DNA from: CAZIKB01 sp964539665
GTDB taxonomy: Bacteria > Zhuqueibacterota > Zhuqueibacteria > Oceanimicrobiales > Oceanimicrobiaceae
NCBI GenBank assembly: GCA_964539665.1
Contig: CAZIKB010000061.1
Coordinates: 1-37,324 of the forward strand
Length of the DNA stretch: 37,324 bases
Direction: 5' to 3'
The translations under genes were made by a program, and so were the position numbers. Below are positions 8,623 through 16,291 of the stretch, piece after piece (the first letter of the stretch is position 1; the number at the start of each line of letters is the position of its first letter). Below the pieces are notes generated by a model. The model saw nothing but the letters and a program-made list of their open reading frames with translations, ran no database searches and was not told where the DNA came from.

Positions 8623-10749
8623 ATGAAACCAACCTTAAAAGAAAAAAAACAATCTCAGTCAAAATCTCTGACAGAAAAGCAAAAAAGGACGATAAGGAAA
8701 CAGTTTCCACACCGCTCTGCAGAGGAGATCGCTAAGAATTTCAAAGTATCCACGAATGTTGTTGAAAATTACATACATCGAATCAAACCGTCATTTTCAA
8801 AAGGCAAAATACTGCTTTTCAGGATTGTATTAATTCTGTTTTCATTTCTACTCATTGGTTTAGTTGAGTTGGGTCTCCGAATTTTTAATTACGGCGGTGA
8901 GTTGAACCTTTTCCTCCAATCCGATTTCAATCCGGCTTACATGATAATAAATCGCAATGCTGGCGCCAGGTTTTTCTTTGAAAAAAATGTAAATCCAGTC
9001 GCTTCATATAATGTATTTTTGAAGGACAAGCCGCCCAATTCATATCGAATATTTGTCCTGGGAGGCTCCTCCGCAGCAGGCTACCCATATTTATATAATG
9101 GCGCTTTTTCTCAAATGCTTAAAACGCGTCTCGAGTATTACTTTCCACAAAAAGAAATCGAAATGATCAACGTCGCGATGCCGGCAGTCAATTCGTTCAC
9201 GCTGCTGGATTTCACTCAAGAAATTGTGGACTGGCAGCCCGATGCTATGCTCATTTACGCTGGGCATAACGAATTTTACGGAGCTTTAGGCGCAGGATCA
9301 TCAGAGTATCTTGGGCAAACACGAACGTTTGTCAATTTCTATCTAAAGCTCCAGAAATATCGAACCATACTTGTGCTACGTAATTTTATTTACTGGGTGA
9401 GAGGTAAAATTCAACCGCGGGCCGTTGACAAAATATCTAAAGATCGCAACCTAATGCAGCGTATGGCAGCGGATCAGCAAATTTCATATCGTGGTGAGAA
9501 ATACCTCAGTGCACGAGCAAATTTCAAAGAGAATTTGAGAGATATTATTTCAATTGCTAAAAAAAATGGTGCAAAAGTGTTAATTGGTGATTTGGTTAGC
9601 AATGTCCGCGAACACAAACCATTTGTTTCGTTATTTAGCGAAAACACTGACAAATCGGCCTGGAATAATTATTTTGAAGAAGGCCAGCAACTGCAAAACA
9701 GCGGCCATTATCAAAAGGCCGTAGATAGATATAAACAAGCTCTTGAAGTTGACGATCAACCAGCCATAATCCACTTTCGGATTGGTCAGTGTTTGGACAA
9801 ACTGGGGCATTTCGAAATGGCCAGGCAGTCTTACTACAAAGCGAAAGCTCTGGATGCACTTCGCTTTCGTGCCAGCGAGGATTTTAATGAAACTATTTAC
9901 GAACTTTGTGCTGAGACGAATACACCTTTAGCGCCTGTCAAATCACTCTTTGAACAACACTCTCAAGAAAAACTGATCGGACTTAATTTAATGCTGGAAC
10001 ACCTGCACCCAAACCTGGAGGATTATTTTCTTATGAGCAAAGCTTTCTGTCAGTCATTGCGGGAGAATGCGTGCATCGAAGCGACCTGGGATGATGCAGA
10101 AGTGAAAACAGACAGCGCCTATTGGCAGGAAACTGGCGTAACAGAGTTAGACCAGGAAGTAGCCCTGATGCGTGTAAAGATGCTAACCGCTGGTTGGCCC
10201 TTCAAGCCAGAAATAAAATCCAATCCTTTAAGTGTTGTATCCCCACAAAATTATATTCAAAATTTAGCGCTGGATTTCTGGCAGCGTGAAATCACCTGGG
10301 AGAGAGCCCATGTGCTGCTTGCAAAACATTTCATTGAGCAGGGTAAGTTAGACAGCGCTGCGATGGAGTACAAAGCTCTCATTAAATATACGCCCATAAA
10401 TGCCTCACCTTATATATATTTAGCCAAAATTTATCTTCTACAAAAAAAATTCGATGAGTTGCAGTCGATTCTTTTACCGACCCTAGAGCTGGAACCAACA
10501 GCGTTTGCCCACAAGTGGATTGGCATAGTTTACCTGAATAATAACAAAGTGAAACCGGCCGTCAATCACCTCGAAAAGGCATTTGAAATGGAGCCAAAGG
10601 ATTTACAAATCATGTACAACCTCTGCGGCGCTTATGCACTTGACGGCAATTTAAATAAATCCAAAGAGTTAACCGAACAATTGCTTAAACTGGCTCCTGA
10701 TTATCCTGGCGCAAAAGACCTTATGCGTCAACTCAAAGATAAAATATAA
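8623..10749 (+). CDS. Membrane-anchored SGNH-hydrolase-like protein with inserted TPR repeats and an N-terminal HTH-like segment
   Basis: The product has 708 residues. Residues 21-54 (TIRKQFPHRSAEEIAKNF, then VSTNVVENYIHRI) resemble a small helix-turn-helix. Residues 62-85 form one membrane helix, so the remainder is probably extracytoplasmic. SGNH landmarks are visible. FVLGGSSAAGYPY (about 145-155) supplies the Ser, AGHNEFYG (213-220) gives the Asn block, and EHLHP (459-463) is the His block. TPR-like helices lie between the Asn and His blocks (about 345-415: YFEEGQQLQNSGHYQKAVDR) and again from about 565 to 700 (HLEKAFEMEPKDLQIMYN). SGNH enzymes are esterases or acyl hydrolases of lipids and glycans; the substrate here is unknown. 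No clear ribosome binding site precedes the ATG. It sits between the glycan-binding protein and the amylase, so acyl removal from a polysaccharide is possible but inferred. Confidence 0.8.
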   Translation: MKPTLKEKKQSQSKSLTEKQKRTIRKQFPHRSAEEIAKNFKVSTNVVENYIHRIKPSFSKGKILLFRIVLILFSFLLIGLVELGLRIFNYGGELNLFLQSDFNPAYMIINRNAGARFFFEKNVNPVASYNVFLKDKPPNSYRIFVLGGSSAAGYPYLYNGAFSQMLKTRLEYYFPQKEIEMINVAMPAVNSFTLLDFTQEIVDWQPDAMLIYAGHNEFYGALGAGSSEYLGQTRTFVNFYLKLQKYRTILVLRNFIYWVRGKIQPRAVDKISKDRNLMQRMAADQQISYRGEKYLSARANFKENLRDIISIAKKNGAKVLIGDLVSNVREHKPFVSLFSENTDKSAWNNYFEEGQQLQNSGHYQKAVDRYKQALEVDDQPAIIHFRIGQCLDKLGHFEMARQSYYKAKALDALRFRASEDFNETIYELCAETNTPLAPVKSLFEQHSQEKLIGLNLMLEHLHPNLEDYFLMSKAFCQSLRENACIEATWDDAEVKTDSAYWQETGVTELDQEVALMRVKMLTAGWPFKPEIKSNPLSVVSPQNYIQNLALDFWQREITWERAHVLLAKHFIEQGKLDSAAMEYKALIKYTPINASPYIYLAKIYLLQKKFDELQSILLPTLELEPTAFAHKWIGIVYLNNNKVKPAVNHLEKAFEMEPKDLQIMYNLCGAYALDGNLNKSKELTEQLLKLAPDYPGAKDLMRQLKDKI

Positions 10750-10845
10750 TTTGCGTAAGCCAGGCAACCCACTAATGAAGATAAATTATCCAAATAGTAT
10801 CAGTTTAGTATTCAATAAGTTTTTTAATATATTCATAGAGGTAAC

Positions 10846-12639
10846 ATGATGCAAAAATCAGTCTTATTGTACTCAATACTTTTGACCTTCTCCACATTAT
10901 CCGCGCAAGATGCACCATTAGATTGGGCTAAAGGCGCTGTTTGGTACCAGATTTTCCCTGAACGATTTCGAAATGGCAATCTTGAAAACGATCCCACGAA
11001 AGAGCATGTTTTTAATAACGGAGATTACGATTGGCAGGTTCATCCCTGGACCTCTGACTGGTACAAAATGCAAGCCTGGGAAGCAGATAGAAGTTCGGAT
11101 ATTTATTCTGTGGTATTTGACCGCAGGTATGGCGGTGATTTGATAGGGGTGATTGAAAAGCTGCCTTATTTAAAAGAGCTTGGCGTAGATGTCATCTATT
11201 TCAATCCAATATTTGAATCACCTTCCCTGCACAAATATGACGCTGCAACTTACCATCATATCGACAATAATTTTGGCAATGACCGTGATGGAGACTTGAA
11301 GGCCATTCATTCCGAAAAAGAAGGTCCGTCCACCTGGACTTTTACTCAAGCAGATCAAGTGTTTTTGAAGCTTATTTCTAAAGCTCATGAATTAGACATT
11401 AAAATTGTAATTGACGGGGTATTTAACCATTGCAGTCCGGCTTTCTGGGCTTTTCAGGATGTCATTAAAAATCAGCAGAATTCAGTTTATAAAGACTGGT
11501 TTGATGTCATTAGCTGGGACGATCCCGATACGCCGGATGTCAATGAATTCGATTATAACGGCTGGTGGGGCTATAAAGGCATGCCGGAATTTAAAGAGGA
11601 CTCAAATGGTTTGGTAGAACCAGTTAAAAAATACTTTTTTAATATCACCCACCGTTGGATGGATCCTGACGGCGATGGTGATCCATCAGATGGTGTAGAT
11701 GGTTGGCGGCTGGATGTGGCAAAAGACGTGAGTCCCAAATTTTGGGAAGAATGGGGTCAGTTCGTTAAATCCATCAATCCTAAGGCCATCACCATAGGTG
11801 AAATTTGGGAAGAAGCTCCGGAATGGATCGCCCAAAAGCGTTTTGACGCAGTTATGAACTATCCATTTGCTAAACTCATAGTAGATTTTTTTATTGATAA
11901 AAATACAGTGATTTCAGTTTCAGAATTTGATCGCGGCCTTGAAAGATTAAGAAATCTGTATCCACGAGAAACGAATCATATCCTGATGAATCTGATTGGC
12001 GGCCATGACACAGACCGAATAGCCAGTATGATTAAAAACCCGGACCGGGATTATAACCAAAAAGCGAGTTTGCGGGATAATCAAGAATACGATCCGAGGA
12101 AACCTGATAAAGCTGGGATAAAAATTCACAAATTGATCGCCATATTCCAGATGACTTATCCGGGCGCGCCATTGATTTATTATGGCGATGAAGCTGGCAT
12201 GTGGGGCGGAAAAGATCCGGACGATAGAAAACCCATGATTTGGAACGACTATATTTATGAAAAGGAAACGTATAACACACTACGTCATGATTTAGTCGAT
12301 AAAGATGAAGTTGTTTTTGAATCAGAACTTTTTGAGCATTACAAAAAACTAACTAAAATTCGTCATGAAAATCCCGCAATTCAAAAAGGAAACTTTGTTA
12401 CCAAGATAGCTGATAATGACAAAGGTTTGTTTGCCTATGCTCGTAAATATGCGCAAAACGAAATAATAGTCGTTCTAAATAACAGCCTTAAAGATCAAAA
12501 AATTGAACTGACAATCCCATTACCAAACCACACAAAATTAACAGACGTCCTGAATAATAAAACCTTCCAGATTAAAAACAGTTCGATTGAAATAGCGGTA
12601 GAAAATAAATGGGCAGCAATTCTGGTCAGAGACAGATAA
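10846..12639 (+). CDS. Exported glycoside hydrolase family 13 (alpha-amylase/neopullulanase-like)
   Basis: AGAGGT lies just upstream of ATGATG; either ATG could initiate. A signal peptide (MMQKSVLLYSILLTFSTLSA, then QDAP) indicates export. The GH13 catalytic barrel is complete: VWYQIFPERF at the start, FNPIFESPSLHKYDAATYHH, region I DGVFNH (190-195), region II GWRLDVAKD with the nucleophile Asp290, region III GEIWEE with the acid/base Glu319, and region IV GGHDTD with His387 and Asp388. A C-terminal beta domain runs to residue 597. The WYQIFPERF opening and region IV resemble neopullulanase, cyclomaltodextrinase or maltogenic-amylase subfamilies more than classic alpha-amylase. The exact specificity cannot be read from the sequence. 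It cleaves alpha-1,4-glucans, probably in the periplasm or at the outer membrane, and lies downstream of the glycan-binding and TonB genes. Confidence 0.9.
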   Translation: MMQKSVLLYSILLTFSTLSAQDAPLDWAKGAVWYQIFPERFRNGNLENDPTKEHVFNNGDYDWQVHPWTSDWYKMQAWEADRSSDIYSVVFDRRYGGDLIGVIEKLPYLKELGVDVIYFNPIFESPSLHKYDAATYHHIDNNFGNDRDGDLKAIHSEKEGPSTWTFTQADQVFLKLISKAHELDIKIVIDGVFNHCSPAFWAFQDVIKNQQNSVYKDWFDVISWDDPDTPDVNEFDYNGWWGYKGMPEFKEDSNGLVEPVKKYFFNITHRWMDPDGDGDPSDGVDGWRLDVAKDVSPKFWEEWGQFVKSINPKAITIGEIWEEAPEWIAQKRFDAVMNYPFAKLIVDFFIDKNTVISVSEFDRGLERLRNLYPRETNHILMNLIGGHDTDRIASMIKNPDRDYNQKASLRDNQEYDPRKPDKAGIKIHKLIAIFQMTYPGAPLIYYGDEAGMWGGKDPDDRKPMIWNDYIYEKETYNTLRHDLVDKDEVVFESELFEHYKKLTKIRHENPAIQKGNFVTKIADNDKGLFAYARKYAQNEIIVVLNNSLKDQKIELTIPLPNHTKLTDVLNNKTFQIKNSSIEIAVENKWAAILVRDR

Positions 12640-12764
12640 GAATGTTAGCGCCGTTTGATGCGCAAATCTGCGTAAAAGAATCGTAACTGGCAAGCGATAC
12701 TTCGCCTCATATCGGCCAAGAGCGTTCAGATAGTAAAACTGGTCAAATTCAAAAAGCTGGAATA

Positions 12765-13649
12765 TTAGTCTCTTTGACTGTATGCTACTCCCATTGCTTC
12801 ATGCAACAGTCTTCCAGCGAGAATAGCCGTTTGATCATTGACATCCAGTTCAGGATTCACTTCCACAACATCCATGCCCACCAGATTTCCACTGAAGTTT
12901 TGGATAAAGTTGAACACTTGCCGTGCGCTCAGGCCGCCTGGAACCGGATGAGAAACACCTGGTGCAAAAGCAGGATCAAAAACATCCATATCTAAAGTTA
13001 TATAAACAGGCGTATTTGGCTGAATAAATGGCAACTTTATCAATTCATGAGAGATGTATTTTGCCGAAACGATATTCAAGCGATCCCGATGAATTTCAAC
13101 TTGTTTCTCCTGGATTTTATTCATAGCCCGGATACCGATTTGAGTTATCGAATGCACATGTTCCATTTCAAGCATTCTGGCGGCAGTACAGGCGTGGGAA
13201 GTTCGACTGCCTTCATATTCGGAATACAGATCGGGATGGGCGTCCAGTTGCACGACATGTATCGGTTGTTTTAGAACCTCAAATGCTTCGACAATCGGAA
13301 CGGTAACAGCATGATCTCCTCCAACAAAAAATGGAATTTTTCCGTCACGAAAAAGTGATGCGGCATATTCCCGATAGGATTGTGCTGTACTTTCCCAAGT
13401 ACCCTTAGTTGGCAAGTCACCCAGGTCAGTAACTTTACCTGTGAGATCTACACCTGATTCCGTAGTGCTGTTATAGCAATTTCCATCATACGCCAGGCGG
13501 ATTCGTTCTGGTGCTTGATAAGAACCTCGGCGGTAGGTTGACTGTGAGTCATCGGGTAGTCCTACAAATACAAGCGGGCTTGCGTTTGGTAAATCGGAAT
13601 CTTTACAAAAGCAATCAGCAAAAGGGATACCAGTATTATGTGATTTCAT
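12765..13649 (-). CDS. speB: Ureohydrolase, agmatinase-type (arginase/agmatinase family)
   Basis: I prefer ATG 13649 (MKSHNTGIPF) to the in-frame TTG at 13670; neither has a strong ribosome binding site. The product is 294 residues, usual for the family. Binuclear manganese ligands are all present: GGDH (His113), DAHPD (Asp136, His138, Asp140) and DMDVFDPAFAPG (Asp220, Asp222). The SHACTAARM stretch after DAHPD is the form I know from agmatinase-annotated members rather than arginases. Agmatinase hydrolyses agmatine to putrescine and urea in the cytoplasm, giving polyamines. Arginase or guanidinobutyrase activity cannot be excluded from sequence alone. No arginine decarboxylase is in the window. 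It appears monocistronic; the amylase gene converges on it from the left with 125 nt between. Confidence 0.82.
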   Translation of the reverse strand: MKSHNTGIPFADCFCKDSDLPNASPLVFVGLPDDSQSTYRRGSYQAPERIRLAYDGNCYNSTTESGVDLTGKVTDLGDLPTKGTWESTAQSYREYAASLFRDGKIPFFVGGDHAVTVPIVEAFEVLKQPIHVVQLDAHPDLYSEYEGSRTSHACTAARMLEMEHVHSITQIGIRAMNKIQEKQVEIHRDRLNIVSAKYISHELIKLPFIQPNTPVYITLDMDVFDPAFAPGVSHPVPGGLSARQVFNFIQNFSGNLVGMDVVEVNPELDVNDQTAILAGRLLHEAMGVAYSQRD

Positions 13650-13735
13650 AATCGCAACTTTCAGAAACAATTAAATTGGTTGATATTTATCATGGATTAT
13701 GTATAATTTAATAATTAGATTTAAATGTCAATAAA

Positions 13736-13945
13736 ATGAAAAAGTCAGAGGTATTAAAAAATTGGTTAGATTCAGCTAAGTATGACTTGGCCGTATGCGA
13801 ATCGTTGTTTGAGAAAAAGCACTTCACCTGGTGTCTATTTATTGGGCCTTTGGTAATAGAAAAAATCCTGAAAGCACTGTGGATGAGTAAGCGATATCCT
13901 GAACCGCATCCGAGAATTCATAACCTTGTTAAACTTTCCGATTAA
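13736..13945 (+). pseudogene. Truncated HEPN-domain protein remnant
   Basis: This 69-codon frame reads VLKNWLDSAKYDLAVCESL, FEKKHFTWCLFIGPLVIEKI and then HNLVKLSD. It is the N-terminal half of a HEPN-domain protein of the type usually paired with a minimal nucleotidyltransferase (MNT). Such proteins are normally about 120-135 residues, so the C-terminal helices are missing. The frame stops 2 nt before the convergent end of the methyltransferase gene. No continuation or nucleotidyltransferase partner is visible on either side. A Pro replaces the His I would expect in IGHLVIEK. It is most likely a decayed fragment of a HEPN/MNT module. Confidence 0.6.
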
Positions 13946-13947
13946 AT

Positions 13948-15807
13948 TCAGATATTTCCACTGAACTCCTTTAAAATAGAAAGAGTCTTCATTGAGTATT
14001 CCACATTGCCAAAGGGTGAGCTAACCTGAAATCCCTGAACCTTATCCTTGAGTAGAGTGATCGCTTCCTGGGCGATTCTTATGCCTTCAGCACAGGCTGT
14101 TTCTTTGGAAATTTCCTGAGCTTTTCTCATGCGCTCCATATACTCGTCCGGTACAGAAGCGCCAGGCACTTCATTATTCATAAATTCTGCATTTCTCAAA
14201 CTGATTAATGGCCATATACCCGCGATGATGGGAATTCTTACATGTTCAATTTTCACCATAAAATCAAGTAAAATCTGAGGATCAAATACGGGTTGAGTTA
14301 TGGCGAATTCAGCGCCTGCATCTACCTTCCACTCAAAACGTCGAATTTCTTTTTCTATTTCAATAGCATCAGGATTGAGACCTACGCCAATATGGAAAGC
14401 GGTTGGTGCGTCAAGTTTGCTGCCGCCGAGGTCAACACTATGATTCATACGATTTACCATATTAGTCAAACCAATAGAGTCCACGTCAAAAACTGCAGTT
14501 GCATCCGGATAGTCTCCCATTTTGGGTGGATCGCCCGTAATGATCAAAATATTACGCAATCCCACTGCATACAGTCCCATAATATCAGACTGCATCCCTA
14601 AGAGGTTTCGGTCCCGACAACAATAATGCAAAATGGTTTCTATGCCAACCTTTTGTTCAATTAAAATACTTAGATGCTGAGCGCCCATGCGAGACATAGC
14701 ACGCGGGCCATCCGGCACGTTTATAGCATCCACACCAAAATCTTTTAATCTTGTAGTAGAGTCTAAAACATTGGAAGGATCACTTCCCCTCGGTGGCACG
14801 ATTTCCACACTGGTAACTAATTCACCTCGAACAATTTTAGCCGCAAATTTACTTTTTTCCGCTACGGGGACAGGCTTTGCTTCTTCGATGACTTCTTTAG
14901 GTATGTCTATAATAAAAGTATGCTGCCTGGGACTCAACATTCGAACGGACTTTTCCATCGCTTTAATATGCTCAGGAGTGGTACCACAACATCCACCGAC
15001 AATCTGTGCGCCACCTTTTATAAACCGCATCGCATATTCGCCCATATATTCAGGACTGGCAAGATACATATTTCGTTCTTCAACCACTCGAGGATTACCT
15101 GCATTGGGTTGGATGATTATGGGCCTTTTTGTCGCGTGTACCATCTTTTCGAGGGCGTCCATCATTGGAGGCGGTCCCACCGAACAATTTACTCCAACCA
15201 CATCTGCTCCCCAGCGGTCAAGTTGGTAAGTAAAGGTTTCTGTTGCAGTGCCGTACAGTGAATTCCCAAAATTATCTATCGTCATTTCCGCAATTATGGG
15301 TACTTTAGACAGTTCTCTAACGGCTGCAATAGCCTGTTCGATTTCACTCAAATCAGAAAAGGTTTCCAAAATAATAATATCAACGCCCCCGTTTAAAAGC
15401 GCCTCAGCCTGCTCCTTAAAAATCTCTCTCGCTTCTTCACGACTCACTTTACCCCACGGTTCAATCTTAACTCCCAATGGGCCAACGGAACCTGCAACAT
15501 AAAGCTGCTCTGCAGCTACATCCCTTGCGAGTCTTGCTCCCTGATAATTAATCGCTTCCATGGAATCAACAAGACCGTGCTTTAATAACTTAAAACGGTT
15601 AGCGCCGAATGTATTGGTCTGTAAAACATCAGCGCCCGCATTTGCATAACCGGTGTGAATTTCCTTTACCAGTCTGGGATTTGTGAGATTTAAATGGTCA
15701 AAACACTGATTAATAAATATTCCTCTATTATACAACTCAGTGCCCATGGCACCATCAAACAATATGACTCTATCATTTAGTTCGTCTAAAAAATGCTCTT
15801 TTTTCAT
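13948..15807 (-). CDS. Bifunctional homocysteine S-methyltransferase / 5,10-methylenetetrahydrofolate reductase
   Basis: The 619-residue protein has two domains. Residues 1-300 are the Zn-dependent homocysteine methyltransferase barrel: FDGAMGTELYNRG (17-29), QTNTFGANRFKL, GVNCSVGP with Cys208, and GGCCGTTPEH with Cys273 and Cys274 as the other zinc ligands. Residues 325-600 are the MetF-type FAD-dependent reductase: EIVPPRGSDP, NVPDGPRAMSR, ILIITGDPPKMGDYPDA, AGAEFAITQPVFD and IPIIAGIWPL. This is the architecture of Bacillus YitJ. The reductase makes 5-methyltetrahydrofolate from methylenetetrahydrofolate, and the other half methylates homocysteine, giving methionine in the cytoplasm. No riboswitch-like structure was recognised upstream. 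The gene stands alone on the minus strand. Confidence 0.9.
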   Translation of the reverse strand: MKKEHFLDELNDRVILFDGAMGTELYNRGIFINQCFDHLNLTNPRLVKEIHTGYANAGADVLQTNTFGANRFKLLKHGLVDSMEAINYQGARLARDVAAEQLYVAGSVGPLGVKIEPWGKVSREEAREIFKEQAEALLNGGVDIIILETFSDLSEIEQAIAAVRELSKVPIIAEMTIDNFGNSLYGTATETFTYQLDRWGADVVGVNCSVGPPPMMDALEKMVHATKRPIIIQPNAGNPRVVEERNMYLASPEYMGEYAMRFIKGGAQIVGGCCGTTPEHIKAMEKSVRMLSPRQHTFIIDIPKEVIEEAKPVPVAEKSKFAAKIVRGELVTSVEIVPPRGSDPSNVLDSTTRLKDFGVDAINVPDGPRAMSRMGAQHLSILIEQKVGIETILHYCCRDRNLLGMQSDIMGLYAVGLRNILIITGDPPKMGDYPDATAVFDVDSIGLTNMVNRMNHSVDLGGSKLDAPTAFHIGVGLNPDAIEIEKEIRRFEWKVDAGAEFAITQPVFDPQILLDFMVKIEHVRIPIIAGIWPLISLRNAEFMNNEVPGASVPDEYMERMRKAQEISKETACAEGIRIAQEAITLLKDKVQGFQVSSPFGNVEYSMKTLSILKEFSGNI

Positions 15808-16031
15808 AATAAATATTCGCCATCAAACCTTGATTATTAAAAACTTAATATAAATAGTTCTCTTATGCTTTGCAAGCGATATTTCTGTTATACTTTTTGT
15901 TACTCTACAGAATCTAGTGGCATTTTACACTGCAAGCTCAAAGAAATCGAAATCTATCATTCGTGCAAATATATTGGTTTGGCAATATTAGCTCATTTTT
16001 CTAAAATCCTACATTGACTGCCGTAATCTCA

Positions 16032-16217
16032 TCAAATGTTCTGCCGCACGTTCAAATCCCAAAGCTTCAGATCTATAAAATCCGTTGGATTGATGCCAAG
16101 AAACTTTAGAATTGGAATTAACAAAGACACTACAATCAAACTTACAAGTGATACTACTCCCTTTGTATTTTTATACCACTTTTTATTTTCTACAGAAGAT
16201 TTTTGCTGTTCTGCCAT
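16032..16217 (-). CDS. Small single-span membrane protein, unknown function
   Basis: This 61-codon ORF has one of the best ribosome binding sites in the window, AGGAG (16227-16231) nine nt before ATG. That argues for a real gene despite its size. The protein has a charged N-terminus (MAEQQKSSVENKKWYKNTKG), one hydrophobic helix at about residues 20-43 (VVSLVSLIVVSLLIPILKFL) and an acidic/amide-rich tail (NPTDFIDLKLWDLN). It lies 74 nt downstream of the PorV-OmpA fusion gene on the same strand and could be the third gene of that operon. I do not recognise the family. Confidence 0.6.
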   Translation of the reverse strand: MAEQQKSSVENKKWYKNTKGVVSLVSLIVVSLLIPILKFLGINPTDFIDLKLWDLNVRQNI

Positions 16218-16291
16218 ATGTTTTTTCTCCTATTTTATTCTAAATTGAAAACTATTTGCACTTACGATTATTTAAATTACTAAATGGAATT

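Noticed and set aside
14687..15229. A 180-codon plus-strand frame opposite the bhmT-metF gene
   Set aside because: The minus-strand gene is complete with catalytic residues through this region; the frame is a shadow.
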